From Chitinophaga nivalis (GTDB lineage: Bacteria; Bacteroidota; Bacteroidia; Chitinophagales; Chitinophagaceae), in NCBI RefSeq assembly GCF_025989125.1, contig NZ_JAPDNR010000001.1, forward strand, positions 2,276,301 to 2,340,300: a stretch of DNA of 64,000 nt, read 5' to 3'. Below are positions 37,427 through 45,186 of the stretch, one piece after another; the first letter of the stretch is position 1, and every line of letters begins with the position of its first letter. The notes beneath the pieces are model-generated. The model saw only the letters and a list, made by a program, of their open reading frames with translations, did no database searches and was not told the DNA's origin. The translations under genes were made by a program, and so were the position numbers.

Positions 37427-37463
37427 AAACAGAAAACCCGGTACCTGACCGGGTTTTCTGTTT
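37427..37463 (+). terminator. Terminator after second lipoprotein gene
   Basis: A perfect 15-bp stem (37427-37441 with 37449-37463), 7-base loop, with a T-rich 3' arm (TTTTCTGTTT). Confidence 0.8.
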
Positions 37464-37479
37464 GTGCAAATGCTCTTTT

Positions 37480-37618
37480 AGTTATGGTGTTCTGTATAAG
37501 CTATCTGTAGTATATAAAGATGGCAGAATCTGTAGAGAAGAGTATGAAATAAAACGATATCAGAGTCTTTAGAGATCTTAAGAGTTTAATAGAATATGTA
37601 ACTCCTAAACAGAAATGA
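37480..37618 (+). pseudogene. Toxin-tail relic with frameshift
   Basis: One frame reads YGVLYKLSVVYKDGRIC then REEYEIKRYQSL and stops; a shifted frame continues DLKSLIEYVTPKQK and stops at 37616-37618, 9 bases before the next start. The pieces read as one protein end after a single frameshift. Identity with a named toxin could not be established. Confidence 0.4.
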
Positions 37619-37627
37619 GAAATTTAT

Positions 37628-38014
37628 ATGAATGATGCGTTTTTAATAACTGACTCAACATTTAAATTATCAGATTTTAAGCGTTACACCGAAGGTGCCA
37701 TTAAGTTTGATGATCTAAATGAATTTGAAATAGAATATAACATTCCTGAACAGCATAAAACCTATTTTTCTGTTTCAAAGGATAACAGCATTTTTGATAT
37801 GATGGATCCCTTTGAGCAAGAAAAGGTTATTTCTGAATTTTCTGAATTTAATATATTTACTTGCCTTTTTTATGATTTTCGTTATCTACAAACATTAGTA
37901 GCCTCTATTCCACCTGATAGAAAGGTTATTATTGATAATGATCATGGAAAACTTTTGAAGCGGGAAGATTTTTTAAAATTTAACTCATACGAAGAGTTTG
38001 CCAAGTGGCCATAG
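37628..38014 (+). CDS. Hypothetical protein, probable orphan immunity protein
   Basis: 128 residues, acidic, no signal peptide. Ends GKLLKREDFLKFNSYEEFAKWP; a similar tail (GVLKFDSYEEFTK) survives as a fragment at 52651-52743, so this is a recurring family in the genome. No Pfam name recognised. Position after a toxin-tail relic and before a hairpin fits an orphan immunity gene. Confidence 0.5.
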   Translation: MNDAFLITDSTFKLSDFKRYTEGAIKFDDLNEFEIEYNIPEQHKTYFSVSKDNSIFDMMDPFEQEKVISEFSEFNIFTCLFYDFRYLQTLVASIPPDRKVIIDNDHGKLLKREDFLKFNSYEEFAKWP

Positions 38015-38042
38015 ACATTTATGGGTAGATTGTTATTTAGAA

Positions 38043-38100
38043 TATACTCACTAAACGACAGAGCCCCGACAGTGAAGGGCTCTGTCGTTTAGCGAGTATA
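38043..38100. terminator. 24-bp stem, bidirectional terminator
   Basis: 38043-38066 pairs with 38077-38100 with one mismatch and a 10-base loop. It covers the stop codon of the minus-strand XRE fragment and lies 29 bases after the plus-strand stop at 38014, so it can serve both. The strong stem may be the original terminator of the XRE gene. Confidence 0.65.
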
Positions 38101-38286
38101 AGTTTGTTTAGTTTTAGTATCCCTGATAAAAGCAATAATGCGCAGTAATGCAGTTTTATCTTCACCTGGCAACGTCTCAATCTCTTTAAAATACTGGATA
38201 ACTTCTGCATCATACAGGGCGGCATTGGCTTTATCGGTAGTACTACCGTATAATAAATAATCTACTGAGGTATCGAGAGCTGACAA
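38089..38286 (-). pseudogene. 3' fragment of an XRE-type regulator gene
   Basis: The minus-strand frame gives SALDTSVDYLLYGS, the last part of an XRE helix-turn-helix domain, followed by a helical tail (VIQYFKEIETLPGEDKTALL, IIAFIRDTKTKQTYTR) seen in Bacteroidota XRE regulators of about 110 residues. The recognition helices are missing: upstream (above 38290) the frame hits stops and the sequence is that of a toxin-tail relic. The 3' end and terminator are intact. This marks a break where a cassette replaced the 5' half. Confidence 0.6.
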
Positions 38287-38296
38287 ACTACTTTAA

Positions 38297-38347
38297 TCTG
38301 GTGGAAGGTTTAGGACATTTTTTAATACAAAAATTACAATACCTTAA
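38297..38347 (+). pseudogene. Toxin-tail relic coupled to next gene
   Basis: A frame reading SGGRFRTFFNTKITIP ends with TAA at 38345-38347, overlapping the following start as TAATG. The arrangement copies the stop/start coupling of the intact toxin/immunity pair. Only 16 codons remain. Confidence 0.35.
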
Positions 38348-38733
38348 TGAGACTTATTGGATTTATAAAGGAATATGAGGAAAATCTTGGAGGTGCCTTA
38401 TTTGAAGAAATACAAGAAGCAAGCGTTAATGATCCGGAATTGATAAATAAAATAATAGCCTACTTAGATAAAGGTAAACTAGTAATGGCGTGGATGGGAT
38501 ATTTTATGGATCTGAAGACCAAGGATTACATTTTGCCTCATGATTATCGTACTGATGGCATATGGATATGGCCATCATATTTTCCATATTATCTTCGATT
38601 TTATCCCAATTACAAACTTGACAAGGAGTTTGTAGATTATTTAATTGAGAAGGATTTTCTTTTGGAGACAAAAAAGAAAATAAATGTAAGGGAGTTAGAA
38701 AATGAACTTATAAAGAAAATGAGCCAATCTTGA
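38347..38733 (+). CDS. Hypothetical protein, probable orphan immunity protein
   Basis: 128 residues, cytoplasmic. Contains a conserved-looking aromatic block DYRTDGIWIWPSYFPYYLRFYP and a lysine-rich C-terminal helix. I have a general impression of similar small proteins next to RHS toxins in Bacteroidota but cannot name the family. Starts directly on a toxin-tail relic stop. Confidence 0.5.
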   Translation: MRLIGFIKEYEENLGGALFEEIQEASVNDPELINKIIAYLDKGKLVMAWMGYFMDLKTKDYILPHDYRTDGIWIWPSYFPYYLRFYPNYKLDKEFVDYLIEKDFLLETKKKINVRELENELIKKMSQS

Positions 38734-39136
38734 TAATTAATGAATTTTAGAATAGGATAAATATTGAGAGGCTGTATCAAAAGTGATTTCCACTGGATTT
38801 TATTCAGATACCTAATGGAATTTTTTTTTTGTATATACGATCCTGAAGGCACTCCAATTATTTTCGATGTAGCTTCTTGTTATTTAAAAATGGCTTGTGG
38901 TTAATGTTTGGTGGTGGATGTATTGAAGAGAGAATAAATACATTGTTTGGTTAGTTTATAGGAGTCCGGTAACCTCATTAAGCCACTTCATTATTTTAGA
39001 GTACTTTTGAGATGTAATACTTATTGTTTTTTACTTGATTAATTTTAAAGTCCCAAAGTAATGAAAACTCAGTAACACCTCAATCTATTTGAGTTAGGAT
39101 GCAGGGTAAGTTGTTTTACAACCAATTAATAACCAA
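38734..39136. other. AT-rich gap with decayed sequence
   Basis: About 400 bases without an intact gene. A stretch near 38830-38903 reads YDPEGTPIIFDVASCYLKM before a stop and could be decayed coding DNA. GAGGCTGTATCAAAAG at 38768-38783 resembles the end of some insertion sequences, but no partner end was found. The last 30 bases resemble the end of the intact ART toxin gene (GTTTTAC.ACCAA ... CCAAATGA). Confidence 0.3.
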
Positions 39137-39472
39137 ATGATAGATGAAATAAGGCTATTACAGATTAGGAGTTTACTCGCACTTAGTAATAAGAAATTGG
39201 AAGAGAAATATTTTAATAATTGCGATTCTTTGGCGTATCATTGGTTTGAGATAAATCGAGACCAATTCTTATTCGTTTTTAAGAGAAGATTAGAAAACGA
39301 AGAAATGAGAGACGAAACCAAAAGGAGGTTAAAGCACATTGTCTCATCTTTTGAATTGTCGGGTGATAAATCAATTTTATCGAATACAATATCCATAGCT
39401 AATTCTGATTTAATAGTATACTCAAATGTTGATGTTATGGCATTGTTTGGAATGTTAGAGTTTGAACACTAG
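39137..39472 (+). CDS. Paralogue of the ART-toxin immunity protein
   Basis: 111 residues, the same length as 34747-35082 and about 72 % identical by eye, colinear from MIDE to LFGMLEFEH. The upstream bases CCAAATGATAGATGAA are the same as at the intact pair, including a TGA overlapping the ATG. It has no toxin of its own and is probably an immunity gene left from an earlier, related cassette, giving cover against a variant toxin. Confidence 0.65.
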   Translation: MIDEIRLLQIRSLLALSNKKLEEKYFNNCDSLAYHWFEINRDQFLFVFKRRLENEEMRDETKRRLKHIVSSFELSGDKSILSNTISIANSDLIVYSNVDVMALFGMLEFEH

Positions 39473-39501
39473 GGAGATATGCTGATCTTTATAACTAATA
39501 G

Positions 39502-39666
39502 GGTTCCGAGTTGAATAAAGTGAAGATTCAAGTTTTAAATAATGAGGTGAGAATTCTTGGTGAAACAAGAGCTAGCTAGATAACTGAATATTTACAGGAT
39601 TTGTACGGATTTTATACGTGTGTCCCAAGTAATTCATCCAAAAGATACAAAAGAAGACATGATTGA
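39502..39666 (+). pseudogene. Toxin-tail relic with one internal stop
   Basis: One frame runs 55 codons with a single TAG (39577): KVKIQVLNNEVRILGETRAS, stop, then ITEYLQDLYGFYTCVP and SNSSKRYKRRHD, ending TGA at 39664-39666. It overlaps the ATG of the next gene by 8 bases. It reads like the end of a secreted toxin domain. Confidence 0.45.
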
Positions 39667-40057
39667 TTTGACGAGCTATTTTAATGAAGCTTTTGCTAAA
39701 CTAAATAAATTTCATAAAGAAAGATGGATCGATTCACTGTATATTTATGCGGATGCATGTAACCTTGATATTATGTGGGATGAGGAGGATATATGGATTG
39801 ATTTAATTGTTGATTCAAAGAAAATGATAGTTGCTTGCAGCGATTTTCCACTGTTCTTTATTCAGAGACAGTTTATGCCAATAACATTTACTAATCACTT
39901 TACGGATTTAGGAGTAGAAGTAGTTATCGATGATTGGTGTAAACCTATGTATAGTATTAATTTGAATGCACTTATCAATCAAATAATTGAGTGGAGAACT
40001 ACAGTTGTTAGCCCTGCTGAGTACTGTATAAATGACTTTATCTATGCGACACATTAA
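39659..40057 (+). CDS. Hypothetical acidic protein, probable orphan immunity protein
   Basis: 132 residues from the ATG at 39659. A longer frame with a GTG start at 39620 exists, but the overlap of 39659 with a toxin-tail stop, as for the intact pair, favours the ATG. Acidic, with YADACNLDIMWDEEDIWIDLIVD and a tryptophan-rich end. No named family recognised. Confidence 0.5.
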   Translation: MIDLTSYFNEAFAKLNKFHKERWIDSLYIYADACNLDIMWDEEDIWIDLIVDSKKMIVACSDFPLFFIQRQFMPITFTNHFTDLGVEVVIDDWCKPMYSINLNALINQIIEWRTTVVSPAEYCINDFIYATH

Positions 40058-40226
40058 GTTAAAAATTACTTATTTGCGATTATAACCCATGAGAGAGAAC
40101 TGATAGATAAAAGGATTTAATTGCTGGCTTTGAGTTGTTTTCTTAAGATAGTAAATTAAGGTAATAAAACTGTAGGTATAGAAATTAATGTAATATCTGA
40201 TAAGCCAGCCTTTTAACTAAATCAGA

Positions 40227-40718
40227 ATGAGATTTTTCTATTTGACTGTATTATTGATTTTAGGTTTTGAGCAGTATACTCAAGCTCAAGAAATGGATAT
40301 AGATTCTCTTTTGAAATCGATAACCTGCGACTGTGATGAGAATGGCGGAATTGATCCTGTCTTAATAAAGGTAGCAGAACCGGCGCAGTTCATAGGAGGC
40401 GACAGTTTGTTTCGGGCCTATTTGTCAAAAGAGTTGGCTCCTACGCTTACAGCTAACGATATGAATAGGCATATTATTGAAATCACTTTTAGTATTGATA
40501 CTATCGGTAAAGTCAAACTACCAATCAACATGATGTGGAAAACTTCGGTTGGCAACAGGCTGAATACGGCTATTCGTAAGGCTATCCTGAATATGCCGCT
40601 TTGGCAACCCAAAGTTGCTTTGAGCAGTAATAGAAGACGAGATAGTTTTCATGCGTTAATAATGGTGCTCTACGGGAAAAATGTTGCCATTGATTATCGT
40701 GACCATATTTGGAAATGA
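40227..40718 (+). CDS. Exported TonB C-terminal-like protein
   Basis: 163 residues with signal peptide ending TQAQ. The pattern EPAQFIGGDSLFRAYLSKEL, IIEITFSIDTIGKVKLPINM and AILNMPLWQPKVAL follows the TonB C-terminal (energy transducer) fold seen in many small Bacteroidota proteins, but there is no membrane anchor or proline-rich linker, so it is not a working TonB. Possibly a periplasmic immunity or adaptor protein. A weak tail-like frame (GIEINVISDKPAF) ends 10 bases upstream. Confidence 0.55.
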   Translation: MRFFYLTVLLILGFEQYTQAQEMDIDSLLKSITCDCDENGGIDPVLIKVAEPAQFIGGDSLFRAYLSKELAPTLTANDMNRHIIEITFSIDTIGKVKLPINMMWKTSVGNRLNTAIRKAILNMPLWQPKVALSSNRRRDSFHALIMVLYGKNVAIDYRDHIWK

Positions 40719-40800
40719 ATCTCCGTGTAGATGCCATAATTACTTATACGGGCGGTTATGTGCCTTGGTAGTATTACAAAAAATGTGTCATAGAGATTAA

Positions 40801-40923
40801 AGAATAAGTTTTAATCGTTCGCTAAATATATCCCAAGATCCTCATCCCAATTCGGTTGCCTGGAGACGAGATGGAAAAAATAATACTGTAAGACATGAAA
40901 TACCAAAGTATAAATCAGACTGA
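40801..40923 (+). pseudogene. Toxin-tail relic overlapping next gene
   Basis: A 40-codon frame reads RISFNRSLNISQDPHPNS then VAWRRDGKNNTVRHEIPKYK and stops at TGA 40921-40923, overlapping the next lipoprotein start at 40895. The WRRDGKNNTVRHEIP block looks like the end of an RHS or other polymorphic toxin. No RHS core remains upstream. Confidence 0.45.
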
Positions 40924-41725
40924 TTTAATCCTTAAGTCAATAGTAATTGGATTGATCGCATTTACCCTGACAGCATGTAAGGAAAAACGTACAAGGGTTC
41001 CATTTTGCAGTTTTGAACAACTAAGCAACGGAGTTTCCACAAAAGTTGACAACGAGTTATTGGTAAGTCCAGTTTTGTTAAAGACCGACTATTGGGATCT
41101 TCCTCAAAAAGATACTTTTTTATCTTTCAAAACGTGGAGGATCAATGATCAATATAAGGTAGAACATAAAGCTCCTACTTATAGCCTGAGGTTATTTAAA
41201 GAAGACGTTAGTGATACATTTATTGTCAATAATCAAAAGTTTGATGTTAATAAAATTGTTGGAAAGCCAATTGTTGCCATAATCAAAAGTATTTCGCATT
41301 ATCGTCAGAATGGTGATAGCTATTTAATATTAAAGGTTGTAAATGGAGGCTCAGGAAGGATTTTGTTTTGTAATCTTTTGGTATTTAATATTACAGATAG
41401 TAATAATGTAGTCTGTCTAAATGAAACATCAGGCATTTCTGGTGAAACTTGGATGGTAAAAGAGAACCTTATAACTGATTTAGATAAAAATAGAATCTTG
41501 GAATTGAATTTAGTAGATTCATTGAAAATCAGATCCTATCATCTTTTGAAAGATGCTTTAATCAGATCCGATAGATATTTGTCTTTCAAACAGACTGGAG
41601 ACTTACAATACTGTATTGATATTAAGGATGCTAACTGGTATTTTGACATTAGAAGCAGCATGTACAAAGACAGTTGTAATTTTAATTTCGATGAGGATTT
41701 ACCAGGATTGAGTTATGATAAGTGA
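40895..41725 (+). CDS. Lipoprotein, probable orphan immunity protein
   Basis: 276 residues with lipoprotein signal (LIAFTLTAC, Cys about residue 28). Mature part mostly beta-strands with a conserved-looking GGSGRILFCNLLVFNI segment. No family recognised. It is the last gene of the AT-rich island; chromosomal composition returns near 41760. Confidence 0.5.
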   Translation: MKYQSINQTDLILKSIVIGLIAFTLTACKEKRTRVPFCSFEQLSNGVSTKVDNELLVSPVLLKTDYWDLPQKDTFLSFKTWRINDQYKVEHKAPTYSLRLFKEDVSDTFIVNNQKFDVNKIVGKPIVAIIKSISHYRQNGDSYLILKVVNGGSGRILFCNLLVFNITDSNNVVCLNETSGISGETWMVKENLITDLDKNRILELNLVDSLKIRSYHLLKDALIRSDRYLSFKQTGDLQYCIDIKDANWYFDIRSSMYKDSCNFNFDEDLPGLSYDK

Positions 41726-41942
41726 GTTGGCTGCCAATTTTTATTGCTGATAAAGTAGTGTAGAAAGGTTGATGTGGACATAAACGACAACCTGATGGCG
41801 CCGCACCACAAAACGCCGTCCTTCATACCCATTTAGCAAGCTGATGACCACAATGCCTACCGATCACTATCTCAGTCCGGTCTGACTTTTGTTTGCTGTT
41901 TTATAGCGTCATACATACTGCGCTGTAAAAAATACAAAAGGT

Positions 41943-42977
41943 ATGCTTGCACTTTCTATTCAACAAGTCATCAAAAAAAATGACCTGAAGTATGTCATCA
42001 ACCAGACGAAAGGGATCTACCGGCAGCGGAAAGGGAAAAAGTTTATTTACATAGATCATGAAGGCCACGCGGTTACTGCTAAAGAAACACTGGACCGGAT
42101 CACCAGATTGGTACTTCCTCCTGCCTGGGAGCAGGTATGGATATGTCCTTTTGAAAACGGGCATCTGCAGGCAATCGGTTATGATGTAAAGGGACGTAAA
42201 CAATATCGCTATCATGCGGAGTGGTCCCGGATCAGAAACGAACAGAAATATGAACGGCTCTACGATTTCGGGAAAAAGTTGCCTGCATTGAGGATGGAAA
42301 TACAGAAAAGCCTCCGGACCAGGCAGCTGACAAAAGATAAAGTAGCGGCTATTGCTTTGAGTATTATCGACAATACAGGTATCAGAATAGGCAATACCAG
42401 CTATGAACGGGAGAATGGTTCCTATGGGTTAACGACTTTAAAAAACAGGCATGCGCAGATAAATGGTAACATTACCTTTTTTCGCTTCAAGGGTAAAAAA
42501 GGGGTACAGCAGCTGGTACCACTAAGAAACTCTGCCCTGACGCATTATCTCAAACAAGTGAAAGAAATACCCGGGCAGGAGCTCTTTCAGTATTATGATG
42601 AAACGGGAGCTGTCCATAGCCTGGATTCCGGCGACCTGAATGACTATCTGAAAAGAAACATGCACGAAGACTTTACCTGTAAAGATATGCGTACGTGGAC
42701 CGGTAGTGTAACAGCGGTTCAGCTGATGGCGGAGATGATGAGTAATGGTATGCCTACCACACAAAGAAAAAGCCTGTTGGATATTATCGATGGCGTAGCG
42801 CAGAAATTGGGCAACACCAGGGCAGTATGCAGAAAGTATTATATACATCCCGCTTTGTTGACCGCCTATGAAGAACAAACAACGGCCACCTTGCTGAAAG
42901 CACTGATCAAAAACAAAACGGTGGCAACAGCGGCTATTGAAAAAGCGCTATTGTCTTTCTTAAAAAGACAGCTGTAG
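41943..42977 (+). CDS. DNA topoisomerase IB
   Basis: 344 residues, the poxvirus/bacterial-type topoisomerase IB that relaxes supercoils through a 3'-phosphotyrosine. Catalytic residues are visible: R148 (NTGIRIGN), K183 (RFKGKKG), R250 (KDMRTWTG) and Y300 (CRKYYIHP). N-terminal domain about 1-110, catalytic domain about 115-310. Complete and normal for the family. It stands alone between the immunity island and the ECF sigma gene. Confidence 0.93.
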   Translation: MLALSIQQVIKKNDLKYVINQTKGIYRQRKGKKFIYIDHEGHAVTAKETLDRITRLVLPPAWEQVWICPFENGHLQAIGYDVKGRKQYRYHAEWSRIRNEQKYERLYDFGKKLPALRMEIQKSLRTRQLTKDKVAAIALSIIDNTGIRIGNTSYERENGSYGLTTLKNRHAQINGNITFFRFKGKKGVQQLVPLRNSALTHYLKQVKEIPGQELFQYYDETGAVHSLDSGDLNDYLKRNMHEDFTCKDMRTWTGSVTAVQLMAEMMSNGMPTTQRKSLLDIIDGVAQKLGNTRAVCRKYYIHPALLTAYEEQTTATLLKALIKNKTVATAAIEKALLSFLKRQL

Positions 42978-43147
42978 TCCATTACGGCCCTACTACTTAA
43001 AGCAATCCGGTACCCACATATAGCAGCCATCTCCTCCTGTTAAAGTAGCCCGATTCCGTAAAACGTACTAGATACTTCCAGCATATTCTCTATTTTTACA
43101 TTTCCTTTCGGGAGCAAGACTTTTTTCGAAACAAACCAACCAGCTGA

Positions 43148-43753
43148 ATGAATATTCCAGGAGAGCACAACGAGGCGGCATTATTGGCGCTGGCGGCCGA
43201 TGGAGATGAAGCTGCTTTTACGGAGCTTTTTATGCGCTACCATCAGAAGCTGTACGGTTTTATGTTGCGGTTGAACGGTTCTCCGGATACCGCTGAGGAT
43301 ACCGTCCAGGATGTTTTCTTAAAACTATGGAAAGAGAGAGACAAACTATCGGGTATCCACCATTTCAGCAGCTATCTTTTTCGCATGGCGCAAAACCATG
43401 CTATCAATGCTTTTCGGAAGATGGCCCGGGCCACGTTGCTGCCGGTAGACGAAACGCTGCATCCGCCGGTTGCTCCCGCTGCACTTGAACAGGTGGAGTT
43501 CAAAGCGCTGCGTGAACGGGTACAAGAGATTGTAACCGCTCTTCCGCCACAGCAACAACAGGTTTACCTGCTCAACCGGGAAAAAGGACTAAAACATGAA
43601 GAGATTGCCCGGCTGCTGCAGATCTCACCTTCCACCGTCAATAAACATCTCGTACAAGCCTTGCGTACCATCAGAACCAGGTTGGGGGATCATACCGACT
43701 TATTACCGGTTTTCTATCTGTTGCTGTTATACACCGGATCTTATTCCAGCTGA
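43148..43753 (+). CDS. ECF-type RNA polymerase sigma factor (FecI-like)
   Basis: 201 residues. Region 2 at about 25-95 (RYHQKLYGFMLRLNGSPDTAEDTVQDVFLKLWKE) and region 4 at about 130-185 (LPPQQQQVYLLNREKGLKHEEIARLLQISPSTVNKHL) mark the Bacteroides-expansion sigma-70 subfamily. These factors pair with the next gene, a FecR anti-sigma, to switch on SusC/SusD operons on sensing the substrate at the outer membrane. Extra hydrophobic residues at the C-terminus are common in this group. Confidence 0.93.
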   Translation: MNIPGEHNEAALLALAADGDEAAFTELFMRYHQKLYGFMLRLNGSPDTAEDTVQDVFLKLWKERDKLSGIHHFSSYLFRMAQNHAINAFRKMARATLLPVDETLHPPVAPAALEQVEFKALRERVQEIVTALPPQQQQVYLLNREKGLKHEEIARLLQISPSTVNKHLVQALRTIRTRLGDHTDLLPVFYLLLLYTGSYSS

Positions 43754-43857
43754 AAGTTTTTTTTCAGCACCACTAGACATACTGCTCCATTTTATTGTCT
43801 TAGTAGATAGACAGTGCATTTCAGTGGGATTGTCATTCATTTACTAAACCTGTTTCC

Positions 43858-45045
43858 ATGTCCGAAGGGAGAATACAATACCTGACGGCAAGATTTTTTC
43901 AGCAGCAATGTACGCCTGCTGAGAGGGAAGAACTTGCCCGTTGGATAGCGCTATCCGCCGATGATGCTGCCTTGCAGCAGGTGCTGGAGCGCGCCTGGGC
44001 TACCTATGAACCGGCGGTCCAGCTGTCTCACGACGTCTCCTCCCGGATGTTGGAAAACATCTTTCGTAAAGATGAGGCCACAGAAAAGGTGGCCGTTGTA
44101 CGGCCGTTCCGGCGCGTATGGCGTTATGTGGCTGCCGCCATGCTGGCAGGTATGCTCCTGCTAAGCGGCTATTGGTTGCTACAGCAGCACCAGCCCGTGA
44201 AGCCCGGAGTACCGGCGCCGCTGGCTGTGGCGAAAGTGCCTGTTCCGCCACCAGGCGGCAACAAGGCTACACTGACCATGGCCGATGGTACTGTCATCAC
44301 GCTCGACAGTACGATGAATGGGATGGTCGTGCAGCAACAGCAGGTACGTATTACGAAGTCAGACAGTGGGCTGGTCGTATACCAGCAACTGGTGGCGCCG
44401 GATGCAACACCCGCCTATAATACGCTGACGGTACCCAGAGGTGGACAGTTTAAAGTCATCTTGTCCGATGGCAGCCAGGTATGGCTCAATGCGATGAGCA
44501 GCCTGCGGTATCCGGTGGTATTCAGCAAAGGAAACCGTGAAGTGGAATTGAGTGGCGAAGGATATTTTGAAGTGGTGGCCGGCGCAGCACAGCCGTTTCA
44601 TGTAAAAGTAAAAGGTATGGAAGTCGTGGTGTTGGGTACCGGATTCAATGTGGCCGCCTATCCGGAAGAAACAGCCGTAACAGCTACCCTGCTGACCGGA
44701 AAAATACAGGTGATAGGTGGTGGAAAACACTTATCACTGATACCCGGCCTTCAGGCATCGTTGAATAAACAAACCAACGAATTAACCAAAACTATGGTGA
44801 ACACAAATGAAACAATCGCATGGAAGAATGGCCGCTTTATTTTTAATGGCGTACCTATCAAAGAAATCATGCGGCAATTGTGCCGCTGGTATGACATGGA
44901 CGTAACCTATGCCGGCGTGAGTGATGAGCGTTTCTACGCGGAAATCCCCCGCTTTGCCAACGCAGCGGAAGCATTCAGCATTCTGGAACTGACGGGAAAG
45001 ATACACTTCCGGCTCAACGGCCGCCACGCAACAGTATATCCCTGA
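43858..45045 (+). CDS. FecR-family anti-sigma factor (DUF4974)
   Basis: 395 residues: cytoplasmic N-terminal part (about 1-80) that would hold the sigma factor, one membrane helix (about 85-107, YVAAAMLAGMLLLSGYWLL), the FecR periplasmic domain (about 178-275, NTLTVPRGGQFKVILSDGSQVWLNAMSSLRYPVVF, GEGYFEVVAGAAQPFHVKVKGMEVVVLGTGFNVAAY) and a C-terminal DUF4974 domain (about 320-395) typical of Bacteroidota. It transmits a signal from the SusC-like receptor's STN domain to the sigma factor. Confidence 0.93.
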   Translation: MSEGRIQYLTARFFQQQCTPAEREELARWIALSADDAALQQVLERAWATYEPAVQLSHDVSSRMLENIFRKDEATEKVAVVRPFRRVWRYVAAAMLAGMLLLSGYWLLQQHQPVKPGVPAPLAVAKVPVPPPGGNKATLTMADGTVITLDSTMNGMVVQQQQVRITKSDSGLVVYQQLVAPDATPAYNTLTVPRGGQFKVILSDGSQVWLNAMSSLRYPVVFSKGNREVELSGEGYFEVVAGAAQPFHVKVKGMEVVVLGTGFNVAAYPEETAVTATLLTGKIQVIGGGKHLSLIPGLQASLNKQTNELTKTMVNTNETIAWKNGRFIFNGVPIKEIMRQLCRWYDMDVTYAGVSDERFYAEIPRFANAAEAFSILELTGKIHFRLNGRHATVYP

Positions 45046-45116
45046 CCGTGAGGCATCCGATGTATAAATAACGACGATAACAAATCAACCATTTATTATA
45101 CCATCCTGTAAAAAAA

Positions 45117-45169
45117 ATCCTGCTCACGGCTAATGAGCAGGATGGGTACCAGGTGCGGCTAACACCTGG
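45117..45169 (+). ncRNA. Two tandem hairpins with identical CGGCTAA loops
   Basis: Hairpin 1: 10-bp stem 45117-45126 / 45134-45143. Hairpin 2: 7-bp stem 45149-45155 / 45163-45169. Both loops are CGGCTAA although the stems differ completely. No T-run follows, so simple termination is unlikely. They lie between the FecR stop and the SusC-like start region, in the leader of the susCD messenger. The pattern suggests a structured RNA or protein-binding element; I know of no named family that it matches. Confidence 0.5.
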
Positions 45170-45186
45170 ACATACAGGCGATCTTA

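Noticed and set aside
38768..38783. GAGGCTGTATCAAAAG, similar to the ends of some insertion sequences
   Set aside because: No inverted partner, target duplication or transposase fragment was found nearby.
34747..41725. Idea that the AT-rich island is a prophage or integrative element
   Set aside because: No integrase, phage structural gene, tRNA target or flanking direct repeats are visible; toxin cassette turnover explains the content better.
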